A stretch of DNA of 64,000 nucleotides from Cepaea nemoralis (GCA_014155875.1 JACEFZ010013498.1:124001-188000), one strand, 5' to 3'; numbered from the stretch's first letter, positions 46,501 through 57,518 are shown. Numbers and translations: made by a program. The notes: generated by a model from the sequence alone, not told the origin.

Positions 46501-47600
46501 TGAATGGTGCATGTCTGTGGCAGCTGTGTGGAGAGAACTTTGTGAATGGAGGAATGAAAGTCTGTGGCAGCTGTGTGGAGAGATCTTTGTGAATGGTGCA
46601 TGTCTGTGGCAGCTGTGTGGAGAGAACTTTGTGAATGGAGGAATGAAAGTCTGTGGCAGCTGTGTGGAGAGATCTTTGTGAATGGTGCATGTCTGTGGCA
46701 GCTGTGTGGAGAGAACTTTCTAAATGGAGGAATGAAAGTCTGTGGCAGCTGTGTGGAGAGAACTTTCTAAATGGAGGAGTGAAAGTCTGTGGCAGCTGTG
46801 TGGAGAGATCTTTGTGAATGGTGCATGTCTGTGGCAGCTGTGTGGAGAGAACTTTCTAAATGGAGGAATGAAAGTCTGTGGCAGCTGTGTGGAGAGAACT
46901 TTCTAAATGGAGGAGTGAAAGTCTGTGGCAGCTGTGTGGAGAGATCTTTGTGAATGGTGCATGTCTGTGGCAGCTGTATGGAGAGATCTTTGTGAATGGT
47001 GCATGTCTGTGGCAGCTGTGTGGAGAGATCTTTGTGAATGGTGCATGTCTGTGGCAGCTGTGTGTAGAGATCTTTGTGAATGGAGGAATGAAAGTCTGTG
47101 GCAGCTGTGTGGAGAGATCTTTGTGAATGGAGGAATGAAAGTCTGTGGCAGCTGTGTGGAGAGATCTTTGTGAATGGTGCATGTCTGTGGCAGCTGTATG
47201 GAGAGAACTTTGTGAATGGAGGAATGAAAGTCTGTGGCAGCTGTGTGGAGAGAACTTTGTGAATGGTGCATGTCTGTGGCAGCTGTGTGGAGAGATCTTT
47301 GTGAATGGAGGAGTGAAAGTCTGTGGCAGCTGTGTGGAGAGATCTTTGTGAATGGTAGAGTGAAAGTCTGTGGCAGCTGTGTGGAGAGATCTTTGTGAAT
47401 GGTAGAGTGAAAGTCTGCGGCAGCTGTGTGGAGAGATCTTTGTGAATGGAGGAGTGAAAGTCTGTGGCAGCTGTGTGGAGAGATCTTTGTGAATGGAGGA
47501 GTGAAAGTCTGTGGCAGCTGTGTGGAGAGATCTTTGTGAATGGTAGAGTGAAAGTCTGTGGCAGCTGTGTGGAGAGATCTTTGTGAATGGTAGAGTGAAA

Positions 47601-47741
47601 GTAAATCTTTTATCTTTATTTTCCAAGGGTTAAGAATTGGGCACGCAAGCCCGTCTGACATTCTGCCCTTCTTCTCTATTTCCTCTCATACATTCTTTCA
47701 TTCAACATCACTTATGAAGCAATTCTTTGACAACAAAGTGA
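47601..47741. repeat. Non-repeat spacer, copy 3 of 3
   Basis: The last copy, followed by one and a half array units and then unique sequence. It differs from copy 2 by attctgccc for attatgccc. Confidence 0.95.
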
Positions 47742-47790
47742 AAGTTCTGTGGCAGCTGTGTGGAGAGATCTTTGTGAATGGAGGAGTGAA

Positions 47791-48639
47791 AGTCTGTGTC
47801 AGATTTTGCAGTCTGAGAATGTTGCTCAGACGATGACCTCTTGTGTAGGTCACAAGCCAGATGTCTGCAGTATACTCTGACCACAGGTAAACAGTTAGAA
47901 TGCATGGGATTCCTGCTAAAGGGCACCTGACACTGGACACGTCACACGGGACAGAGAGTGAGATGAGTGAAACTTTCAGATGATTACGGGTGTACAGAGC
48001 CAGCTACCTGCGATGCAGTCTGTCTAGATGAGGCCAACCTGCACACATGCATGCCCAGGGTCTGACCAACTGACCTGTGAGGTGCAGAACTGGGTGTGAC
48101 ACACCTCCCTCACAAGTGGAACACGAGGATGGACAGACTGTATTGCCAATTAGTGCAGACAGTGTCAGTCATAGTTGTACGTGTTACCAGGTGTTGGTAG
48201 AATGTAAGCACTATACAGGATCAAGAATGAGTTACTATACAGAATGAGTTACTATACAAAATTTCACATATTGCACCCAATAATTGAGAGGAACTGTGTG
48301 CCTGGTGAGATCAGAATAATGAACATTCTGCATGGACTGTTGTCTGTCAGGTGGCAGGAAGTTGGAAGTAGAACACAGACATGTCAGTAGTGATTGATTT
48401 ATTGTGAAACGATGAGTTTGATGAGGTGGCAGGACAATTGGTGACAACAAACATTCGCCAGGGAGCCACCATGACATAGATGCTTGCCTCAGGGAGCCAC
48501 CATGGCATAGATGCTTGCCTGGTGGTCACGGGTTTGAGTTCATGTGGAGATGGATTTGGTTTGGATAAACCTCGGCTCCCAGGGACAGTTCTGGGCAGTC
48601 AGGGGGATACTGGGCACATCGGCCACATGGAGCTGGTGT
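47791..48639. other. Unique intronic sequence; possible SINE-like head at its end
   Basis: No gene is seen. At 48449-48515 the phrase agggagccaccatggcatag with atgcttgcct is duplicated. A B-box-like gggtttgagttc follows at about 48529, so a worn tRNA-related fragment is possible. The last part (gacacatcggccacatggagctgg) grades into the next array. Confidence 0.35.
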
Positions 48640-50366
48640 GTCTGCACAAATGTGTGGTGTACTCCAAGTGTGGTGACACATGGAGCTGGTGAGTCTACAC
48701 AAATGTGTGGTGTACTCCAAGTGTGGTGACACATGGAGCTGGTGAGTCTACACAAATGTGTGGTGTACTCCAAGTATGGTGGCACATGGAGCTGGTGAGT
48801 CTACACAAATGTGTGGTGTACTCCAAGTATGGTGACACATGGAGCTGGTGAGTCTACACAAATGTGGGGTGTACTCCAAGTATAGTGACACATGGAGCTG
48901 GTGAGTCTACACAAATGTGGGGTGTACTCCAAGTATGGTGACACATGGAGCTGGTGAGTCTACACGAATGTGGGGTGTGGTGACACATGGAGCTGGTGAG
49001 TCTACACGAATGTGGGGTGTACTCCAAGTATGGTGGCACATGGAGTTGGTGAGTCTACACAAATGTGGGGTGTACTCCATGTATGGTGACACATGGGGCT
49101 GGTGGGTCTACACAAATGTGGGGTGTACTCCAAGTATGGTGACACACGGAGCTGGTGGGTCTACACAAATGTGTGGTATACTCCAAGTATGGTGACACAC
49201 GGGGCTGGTGGGTCTACACAAATGTGGGGTGTACTCCAAGTATGGTGACACATGGAGCTGGTGAGTCTACACAAATGTGGGGTGTACTCCAAGTATGGTG
49301 ACACATGGGGCTGGTGAGTCTACACGAATGTGGGGTGTTGTGACACATGGAGCTGGTGAGTCTACACGAATGTGGGGTGTACTCCAAGTATGGTGACACA
49401 TGGAGCTGGTGAGTCTACACAAATGTGGGGTGTACTCCATGTATGGTGACACATGGGGCTGGTGGGTCTACACAAATGTGGGGTGTACTCCAAGTATGGT
49501 GACACACGGAGCTGGTGGGTCTACACAAATGTGGGGTGTACTCCAAGTATGGTGACACACGGAGCTGGTGGGTCTACACAAATGTGTGGTATACTCCAAG
49601 TATGGTGACACATGGGGCTGGTGGGTCTACACAAATGTGGGGTGTACTCCAAGTATGGTGACACATGGAGCTGGTGGGTCTACACAAATGTGTGGTATAC
49701 TCCAAGTATGGTGACACATGGGGCTGGTGGGTCTACACAAATGTGGGGTGTACTCCAAGTATGGTGACACATGGAGCTGGTGAGTCTACACAAATGTGTG
49801 GTATACTCCAAGTATGGTGACACATGGGGCTGGTGGGTCTACACAAATGTGTGGTATACTCCAAGTATGGTGACACATGGAGCTGGTGAGTCTACACAAA
49901 TGTGTGGTATACTCCAAGTATGGTGACACACGGAGCTGGTGAGTCTACACAAATGTGGGGTGTACTCCATGTATGGTGACACACGGGGCTGGTGGGTCTA
50001 CACAAATGTGGGGTGTACTCCAAGTATGGTGACACATGGGGCTGGTGGGTCTGCACAAATGTGGGGTGTGGTGACACATGGAGCTGGTGAGTCTACACAA
50101 ATGTGGGGTGTACTCCATGTATGGTGATACATGGAGCTGGTGGGTCTACACAAATGTGGGGTGTACTCCAAGTATGGTGACACATGGAGCTGGTGAGTCT
50201 ACACAAATGTGTGGTGACACATGGAGCTGGTGAGTCTACACGAATGTGGGGTGTACTCCAAGTATGGTGACACATGGGGCTGGTGAGTCTACACGAATGT
50301 GGGGTGTGGTGACACATGGAGCTGGTGAGTCTACACAAATGTGGGGTGTACTCCAAGTATGGTGAC
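48640..50366. repeat. Minisatellite, 53-bp unit, about 33 copies
   Basis: The unit is ggtgacacatggagctggtg then agtctacacaaatgtgtggt and gtactccaagtat. Several copies lack the gtactccaagtat part. Variants at gag/ggg and tgtgg/ggggt define subfamilies that alternate in runs. Confidence 0.95.
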
Positions 50367-50984
50367 AAGGTCCTTGACTTGGATGTGTGCACAGATGAGT
50401 GAGTTGTGACTCTTTCACAGTTCTGAAGCTGAGTAAACCATAACTCTTTAACTGGAACATATCTATACTAGCCAGTGGTGAAGGACGAAACCTATTAGCC
50501 CCTGTAAACATTCTCTGAAACCTTGTTGTGAAGAAAGTTGCCAAGTTGGACTTTCTTGTTTCTGTCCCCATCTACACTCAGTCAAAGAAACACCAACGTC
50601 TGTATTTGTAAGTCAAAGTCATGACATACATTGTTTAATTCATATTTCTTTCACATAAATTATTCCTTCATATATTTTCTCCTCCATCATTTGTTTACAA
50701 TTACTTTGTGGCCAGTGGTTTAATCCTATTAATAGGCTGTGACCTTAACAGTAAATTTTGTGACTGGCCAGGTTGTGTGTGTCTTTGACGACAATTGTCT
50801 GTAAATAAATGGGTTTATCGTCACAATAATGTTTGTGTCTGGTCAGGTGGTGTGTGCCTTTGACAACAATTGTAGCTGCGAATGATCATCATCACAATAA
50901 TTGTGAATGTATGGTTTTTGTCATAATAATTGTCAGTGATTGAAAGGTTTTATTATCACAACAGTTGTCTGTGAATGCATGGTT
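50367..50984. other. Unique/low-copy intronic sequence
   Basis: No gene. Loose repeats of attgtctgtgaatg-type text with tcatcacaata from about 50780 on foreshadow the 29-bp array further right. Confidence 0.4.
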
Positions 50985-51315
50985 TTAGTTAGTTAGTATT
51001 TCCTCTTGAGCCTAAGTCGGCACATAGGGCAGAAGTCATGGCTCTCCATGTCCGGTGGTTCGCTGCTACCTGTTGTAGATCTTGGATGTTCACTTGGCCA
51101 TTGAATGAGGCTTCTCTGATGATGGTTCTACGCAGGGTCTCTCTTGGTCTTCCCCGTTTTCTTTTCCCTACTGGTGACCATATGAGGGCTTGGTAGGGGA
51201 GTCTTGTCTATTCTGAGTACATGGCCGATGTAGTTCCAACGGGGTTTTCTTATAAAATTGGATACAATATCTTGCTTAGTCTCTGTCTTATTTGCGCATT
51301 GGTTTTGAAATCTGT
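50985..51315 (-). mobile_element. Antisense LINE 3' fragment
   Basis: Read on the minus strand: RKPRWNYIGHVLRIDKTPL, ALIWSPVGKRKRGRPRETLR, RTIIREASFNGQVN, VAANHRTWRAMTSALCADLG then SRGNTN. This is the typical C-terminal end of an RTE-like or CR1-like ORF2 (GKRxRGRPxxT, WRxxVxALC). It is 5'-truncated, with a frame change near 51160. It is inserted at the left edge of the 29-bp array in the last GPATCH2-like intron. Confidence 0.85.
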
Positions 51316-51329
51316 CCGCATGGTTTTAT

Positions 51330-52560
51330 CCTCACAGTAATTGTCTGTATGAATGGTTTTATTGTCCAATGTCTGAATGAATGGTTTTATTGTCACAATG
51401 TCTGAATGAATGGTTTTATTGTCACAATGTCTGAATGCATGGTTTTATTGTCACAATGTCTGAATGAATGGTTTTATTGTCACAATGTCTGAATGAATGG
51501 TTTTATTGTCACAATGTCTGAATGAATGGTTTTATTGTCACAATGTCTGAATGAATGGTTTTATTGTCACAATGTCTGTATGAATGGTTTTATTGTCACA
51601 ATGTCTGAATGAATGGTTTTATTGTCACAATGTCTGAATGAATGGTTTTATTGTCACAATGTCTGTATGAATGGTTTTATTGTCACAATGTCTGTATGAA
51701 TGGTTTTATTGTCACAATGTCTGTATGAATGGTTTTATTGTCACAATGTCTGAATGAATGGTTTTATTGTCACAATGTCTGAATGCATGGTTTTATTGTC
51801 ACAATGTCTGAATGAATGGTTTTATTGTCACAATGTCTGAATGCATGGTTTTATTGTCACAATGTCTGAATGCATGGTTTTATTGTCACAATGTCTGAAT
51901 GCATGGTTTTATTGTCACAATGTCTGAATGAATGGTTTTATTGTCACAATGTCTGAATGCATGGTTTTATTGTCACAATGTCTGAATGAATGGTTTTATT
52001 GTCACAATGTCTGTATGAATGGTTTTATTGTCACAATGTCTGAATGAATGGTTTTATTGTCACAATGTCTGAATGAATGGTTTTATTGTCACAATGTCTG
52101 AATGCATGGTTTTATTGTCACAATGTCTGAATGAATGGTTTTATTGTCACAATGTCTGTATGAATGGTTTTATTGTCACAATGTCTGAATGAATGGTTTT
52201 ATTGTCACAATGTCTGAATGCATGGTTTTATTGTCACAATGTCTGAATGCATGGTTTTATTGTCACAATGTCTGTATGAATGGTTTTATTGTCACAATGT
52301 CTGAATGCATGGTTTTATTGTCACAATGTCTGAATGCATGGTTTTATTGTCACAATGTCTGAATGAATGGTTTTATTGTCACAATGTCTGTATGAATGGT
52401 TTTATTGTCACAATGTCTGTATGCATGGTTTTATTGTCACAATGTCTGTATGAATGGTTTTATTGTCACAATGTCTGAATGCATGGTTTTATTGTCACAA
52501 TGTCTGAATGCATGGTTTTATTGTCACAATGTCTGAATGAATGGTTTTATCGTCACAATT
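51330..52560. repeat. Minisatellite, 29-bp unit, about 42 copies
   Basis: The unit is tgaatgaatggttttattgt then cacaatgtc, with three variants at one spot (gaatgaatg, gaatgcatg, gtatgaatg). Copies are otherwise nearly identical. It ends about 90 bp before the last exon. Confidence 0.97.
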
Positions 52561-52648
52561 TATGTCTGAATAAATGGTTTTATTGTCACAATGATTGTGT
52601 CTGTGAATGGTTTTATTCTGACAATAATTGTGTGTGATTCTACCTCAG

Positions 52649-52812
52649 GAATGAGCAGCCAGTGCTGTGAGCCACCTGTGGAAGCATCCCTCAGCCAGAA
52701 ACTGCTGCGACCTTGTGGAAACATGGTCAAGACCTCACACAGTCCAGTCACTACAGTCAGGAGGGTGACGAGGAAAGGTCTCTCTGAACACATCAATGTG
52801 TCCGATTCGTGA
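52649..52812 (+). CDS. GPATCH2: GPATCH2-like, last recognised exon (stop at 52810)
   Basis: Acceptor gattctacctcag ends at 52648. The first two bases complete the Gly codon begun by the fifth exon, and the frame stays open for 53 codons (MSSQCCEPPVEASLSQ, VTTVRRVTRKGLSEH, INVSDS) to TGA. Counting from ATG 19877 the six exons give 493 residues, close to GPATCH2L (about 480) and GPATCH2 (about 530). No G-patch domain (a GWxPGxGLG-type motif) is present, so this is either a GPATCH2L-like terminal exon or an alternative end. A usable donor, gattc/gtgaga, overlaps the stop (GT at 52809-52810), so splicing to a G-patch exon beyond the window cannot be excluded. No AATAAA lies nearby. Confidence 0.65.
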
Positions 52813-53244
52813 GACGCCTTGTGTACATAATACTACGCTAGAATCTTTTATTGTATGTAACCTGTGCTAGAATCTTTTATTGTATGCAATCTGTGTTAGA
52901 ATCTTTGATTTTACACAACCATGCTAGATTATTAGGAGAGAGTTTTATATCTGAAACTATTTGTACAACACAGAAATGGGATTCCTGAGAAGAATACTAA
53001 ATGTATCAAGAAAAGAGAACATCAGGACTAAGTTATAGCAGCACTAGATTTATCAGAAGGCAGCAAGTTAAGCAAGGATGTACAGATCAAACAGAAGAGG
53101 CCGACCATGTAAAGACACCCACTGTTGATAAGTGGTTCTATGGCATGTAGACACACACACCATGAAATTACCTGCAGTCAAAGAGTAGGGCAGAAGTTCA
53201 TCAGAAAGAATTAGACAGCTTTCTGTATAACAGAAAAATACTTG
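52813..53244. other. Possible 3' UTR of the GPATCH2-like gene
   Basis: It contains two to three copies of gctagaatcttttattgtat between 52839 and 52905. No canonical polyadenylation signal was found on the plus strand. Nothing else is recognised. Confidence 0.35.
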
Positions 53245-53256
53245 TACAGTTGCCTT

Positions 53257-53425
53257 TAGTTTAGTCGTTGGATCAACATCACAGCACACAGGTTTAACCC
53301 ATAAGTCCTCCGTTTTCCTCCTAACTCAAACCTGAGTCTGAAAAAACTCAGCTCAGTGCACGAACTCCGTAGTATCGAGAGGATCCTGAAATACTTTGGG
53401 TAGATTTTTAACACGAAATTTTGCC
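53257..53425 (-). mobile_element. SINE family A, 5'-truncated, with 12-bp target duplication
   Basis: On the minus strand it carries the family end (aaatctacccaaagtattt, gagttcgtgcactgagctga, tgatgttgatcc) and a tail. The flanks are identical, tacagttgcctt at 53245-53256 and 53426-53437. The tRNA head and first part of the body are missing, as in typical truncated retroposition. Confidence 0.9.
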
Positions 53426-53437
53426 TACAGTTGCCTT

Positions 53438-54784
53438 CTCTCGCAATAAGTTGTGAGAGGAAACAAAATATATATTGTTTTTACAAAGTGATGAAAATTG
53501 TCAACATTCTCCACACCTCCCAAATATCCATCCATGTCCAGTTTTCAGCGGAAGATGTTCTGCCTGTGCAAACTGACTTGTTCCTGTGAGTGCCAGTTGC
53601 CACCAGATGCTACAAGGTCAGCCTGGTTGTCCTCTACACCCCAGCATCCTGTGTAAAGTTTTTCTCCTCCCCTGTACTATCATATGGGAGGTTCTATGTC
53701 CTCCTGTTCTGTATATAATTCTGTGATTGGGTGCTTGCGCTCAGACAAGTGCATGGTCAACCAACACCAATTTGTGTAGGCCGGACGCCTCCATGGGCCG
53801 ATCTCCAGTCCAAGCGCAGCCAACTGGCCTAGTGCAGACGTGGGTAATCATGACTTCCATATCTCTGGCCGGATATTTTAATGTTCATATATTTATTTTT
53901 TTTTTAAATTATCCAGCTGTTCACAAACATCTTTGTATTTTGACCACATACAGCTGTCTTCTCTTGGTGAGCCCATACATTTCATGTGTATGTTTTAAGT
54001 GTTCTTGAGTGATCTTGCCAGCCTGCAGCTGACAGTACCCCAGTGTTTCTGATCACTGTCCTAAACATTCTCTCACAAATACATCTATACTTTTCTTCTG
54101 CGTTCATATTTAGGCCAACACATCTGACTTTATAGTGTTTTTTAATCAGGTTAGCATTCCTGGGAATACATCTATACTATACTAGTTTCTCACAGACCAA
54201 ACGTTTTCTTTTCACGGATTTGTAGGTGCTCTCTGACACTGCTCATTAGTGTCAATTTTCAATGATACTGCTTATTGGTGTCAAAGAATCTAAATGAAAC
54301 ATCAGTACAAACATCTTGTCTGAGCATGAGGCAGCCATGTGGTCTTTTGTCGTCTCAGATCTGGCCAACACTGCCAGTTGGTGCTGTAGGCTGAGTCAGG
54401 TGTGCAATGATTGGTCCATGTGTTCATTGGTCAACTGCTGGGGAGAGAATCTGCCACATGGCCTGAGTGTATCCAGACTATACCATCTCAAATGTCAGAT
54501 AAACATGTGTGTATATAATATAATATATATATACACCCACACGCCATTGTTTGTTATTTTCTTTTAAGTAATACATAATAATTACACATGTTACATTCCA
54601 ATAAATAACCACCTCAAGTGGCTCACATGTGCACTATGTACAAAATAATTGTAACAACCAGTACTGGAGAGTTTCGCCTGAGAGGGAGAGAGGATGTCAG
54701 TATAGCTGAAAGGTTAAGAGAACTCTTCAACTTTCTATGCGTTCATGTCCTGTAAAGGGCATTCATTATATATATATATATATC
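53438..54784. other. No gene; includes a dispersed TTC-ended block
   Basis: At 54094-54160 a copy of the dispersed block seen at 6735 and 31204 occurs (ttcttctgcgttcat, aggccaacacatctgac, ggttagcattcctggga). Short TA runs lie at about 54515-54530 and 54768-54783. No coding evidence. Confidence 0.4.
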
Positions 54785-54915
54785 CAGGAGAAGGATTAGT
54801 GAGCCCAGTTCCCTATACACACTGGGTATAAGATTAGTGAGCCCAGTTCACTGGACACACTGGGTCTAGGATTTGTGAGCCCAGTTCCCTGGACACACTG
54901 AGTCTAGGATTTGAA
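54785..54915. repeat. Short tandem repeat, about 38-bp unit, 3 copies
   Basis: The unit is gtgagcccagttccctggac then acactgggtctaggatt. Confidence 0.85.
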
Positions 54916-55027
54916 CTCAGCCACAAGTGATTTGGGAGCAGATTGCTTTGATTTGTTGTTATGTGAGTCAGGCGTTCAGAAAGCAATGGCAAACTACTGA
55001 ACATAAACATTGTCTATTTTATGTTAG

Positions 55028-55165
55028 AGAGTGTTGACAAGATTCCAACAAACCAGATAACCAACAAATAAGATTCCAACAAACCAGATGACCAACAAAT
55101 AAGATTCCAACAAACCAGATGACCAACAAATAAGATTCCAACAAACCAGATGACCAACAAATAAG
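55028..55165. repeat. Tandem repeat, 31-bp unit, about 4 copies
   Basis: The unit is aagattccaacaaaccagat then gaccaacaaat. It lies about 135 bp downstream of the stop of the minus-strand YeeE-like gene, perhaps within its 3' UTR. Confidence 0.9.
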
Positions 55166-55299
55166 AGCACTTTGAGAGATACATCAAATACATTCAACAG
55201 TGTCAGTGAACCAACCCTGACAGCATCTACACATAGAACCACATCAGTGAGCTGAGACTCCACCAGTCCTGGTGCTGGCAGGCAGCGGTGGAAGACGCA

Positions 55300-55423
55300 T
55301 CACATCTCCACATTCAGCGCGTGTTTCATAATGACGGCCGCAGAAATCCCTCCAGCAAACATGGAGGGCACCACAACCAGTGACAGCAACATCAGGAGCC
55401 CCATGCCTGACAGGCCATGACCG
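55300..55423 (-). CDS. YeeE/YedE-family membrane protein, last exon
   Basis: The exon enters with one base (c) that completes Ser. It reads SGHGLSGMGLLMLLSLVVVP, then SMFAGGISAAVIMKHALNVE and M before TGA (55300-55302). The acceptor on the minus strand is ttgtctccatcttgtccaccag. Joined to the exon at 59167-59318 it rebuilds GGCSSGHGLSGMG, the signature of the YeeE/YedE (Sulf_transp, PF04143) family of multi-pass membrane proteins. Bacterial members import thiosulfate or related sulfur compounds, with the motif Cys in the path. The exon includes one hydrophobic segment and a short tail. Substrate in this animal is unknown. Confidence 0.82.
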
Positions 55424-55952
55424 CTGGTGGACAAGATGGAGACAACGTATGTATTATTGTGATTGCTTGTGAATCTTCCAGAAGAATTAGTCCTAACCAA
55501 GGCTTGCATTCATCGAAGTCAGATTTGTATTGAGAAATTTTCTCCTCACCCAGTAAGTAAGGCACCTTGCCGTCTTTACAGATGAAAGTATGTGGATTGG
55601 AACTAGAGCTAGAATTCCATCGCACAATGCCTGGGCATGAAATCAGATAGCATGTGTTGCCCATGGAGCATGATCCCTCTCTCGGCCTTGCCTTGTTTTC
55701 TCCAGAGGAAAGGATAACCAGTACGTCTGGAACAAGGTTGGCTGCAGATGCTGCTGGTTCAGCATCACACCTCCAAGAGCAGGAGGTGAGTAGCGGCTGG
55801 GCCCTCACATTTGAGGGATTTGACTTAGAGGCGTTCAGTCATATCCCTCAGCATGAGTGCCTCAAACTAAGTGTCTGGACTTATGAGCGTATACATCTGT
55901 CAAATCAAATGTCTGGAACCATATAAGCGTGTACAACTTTTTTTAAAAAAAC
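55424..55952. other. Intron of the YeeE-like gene, no further gene seen
   Basis: A plus-strand segment 55694-55786 is bounded by an acceptor-like cttgttttctccag and a donor-like caggag/gtgagt and is open, but its peptide is not recognised. Confidence 0.35.
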
Positions 55953-56330
55953 GGGGGGTTGAGTGGTCTCAAGGTATGGTGTCCACCTCGAGTGCTGGAG
56001 GTCCCGGGTTTAAGCCCCGGTGAGGATCGGGATTTTTTCACGTGGACTTCTAGTAACAAAATTTTTCTGGGTAGTGAGATTGGACGCCCGTGTGTATTGT
56101 TGTGCACGTAAAAAATCCCTTGGCAGTTGGAAATCGAAAACGGCGCTGCACGGGCAAAATTTCAAGTTAAAAATCTACCCAAGTATCTCAAGATCCTTGC
56201 CGGTGTTACGGAGTTCGTGCACTGAGCTGAGCTTCTCCGGACTCAGGTTTGAATTAGGAGTAGAACGGAGCACTTATGGGTTACACCCGTATGCCGTGAT
56301 GTTGATCTGTCAACTAAACTAAACTATATC
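55953..56330 (+). mobile_element. SINE family A, near full length
   Basis: The head has tggtctcaagg and a B-box gggtttaagccc. The body repeats the family landmarks cacgtaaaaaatcccttggc, gagttcgtgcactgagctga and gccgtgatgttgatc. The tail is aactaaactaaact. Compared with 13599-14012 it lacks about 15 bp around the gagtagcctaac segment. It lies in the intron of the YeeE-like gene, opposite in orientation to that gene. Confidence 0.9.
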
Positions 56331-56649
56331 AAACTCCCCACTTGACACTGTCTTCAGAGCGGAACTCAGGTAAAGAAAGTAAAGAAAGGATAAAAGTAGT
56401 GGTATTTCAACTGCACTTGTGCTCCCACCTATGCTACACCCGTCATGTGTCTTCACAAAGTCGGACTAGAGTAAAGCAATACAGCACTATCTCCATGGGC
56501 AGAGCTCCATCTCCTCAAGCCCACAAACCAACAGGCTGTGCAAGCCCACGACCGTTAATGTCAAACCAAGATACACACACACACACACACACACAGAGGC
56601 TGATAAAGTAGAACTCATATAGAAACACCAGAACTCAATATAGGCAGGC
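56331..56649. other. No gene; short (AC)n run
   Basis: A (AC) dinucleotide run of about 24 bp lies at 56572-56595. The rest has no recognised feature. Confidence 0.4.
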
Positions 56650-57518
56650 TGAGATGTACTCAGGGTGGATGAAATATTACATGGGAGACCACTCCCTGAC
56701 CCTGCCCACTCAGAATTAACACTACATGGGGGAACCACTCTCTGATCCTGCCCTCTCAGAATTAACACTACATGGGAGATCACTCTCTGAACCTGCCCAC
56801 TCAGAATTAACCTAACACTAGATGGGAGACCACTCTCTGACCCTGCCCACTCAGAATTAACTTAACACTACATGGGAGACCACTCTCTGACCCTGCCCAC
56901 TCAGAATTAACTTAACACTACATGGGAGACCACTCCCTGACCCTGCCCACTCAGAATTAACACTACATGGGGGAACCACTCTCTGATCCTGCCCTCTCAG
57001 CGCGTGTTTCATAATGGTGCCCTCTCAGAATTAACACTACATGGGAGACCACTCTCTGACCCTGCCCACTCAGAATTAACCTAACACTAGATGGGAGACC
57101 ACTCTCTGACCCTGCCCACTCAGAATTAACCTAGCACTAGATGGGAGACCACTCTCTGACCCTGCCCACTCAGAATTAACACTACATGGGGGAACCACTC
57201 TCTGACCCTGCCCACTCAGAATTAACACTACATGGGGGAACCACTCTCTGATCCTGCCCTCTCAGAATTAACACTACATGGGAGATCAATCTCTGAACCT
57301 GCCCACTCAGAATTAACCTAACACTAGATGGGAGACCACTCTCTGACCCTGCCCACTCAGAATTAACCTAACACTAGATGGGAGACCACTCTCTGACCCT
57401 GCCCACTCAGAATTAACACTACATGGGGGAACCACTCTCTGATCCTGCCCTCTCAGAATTAACACTACATGGGAGATCACTCTCTGACCCTGCCCACTCA
57501 GAATTAACCTAACACTAG
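56650..57518. repeat. Minisatellite, about 45-53 bp units (left part)
   Basis: The unit is ctacatgggagaccactctc then tgaccctgcccactcagaa and ttaac(ctaaca). Length differs by presence of ctaa/ttaa blocks. At 56999-57018 a 20-bp segment identical to part of the YeeE exon interrupts it. A LINE insertion at about 57519-58902 splits the array from its right part. Confidence 0.93.

Larger units (their letters stand above)
33162..47790. repeat. 14.6-kb minisatellite, 47- and 42-bp units
   Basis: Two unit types alternate: a 47-bp unit (ctgtggcagctgtgtggaga, gatctttgtgaatggtagag, tgaaagt) and a 42-bp unit ending ggtgcatgt. Sub-variants include gaactttctaaatgg and gaactttgtgaatgg. The first unit starts within a few bases of the exon 32931-33159 donor. 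Higher-order structure is present: a block of about 4.2 kb occurs three times (about 35.2-39.4, 39.4-43.5 and 43.5-47.75 kb). Long minus-strand frames with HSQRSLHTAATDFHSSIH-type repeats, up to 623 codons, are read-through. Confidence 0.97.

Noticed and set aside
33162..47626. Long minus-strand frames (up to 623 codons) of HSQRSLHTAATD-type repeats
   Set aside because: Array read-through; several also cross the Nextera adapter.
55694..55786. Possible extra plus-strand exon with acceptor and donor
   Set aside because: Splice-like ends and an open frame are present, but the peptide matches nothing I recognise and it lies within the intron of the opposite-strand gene.
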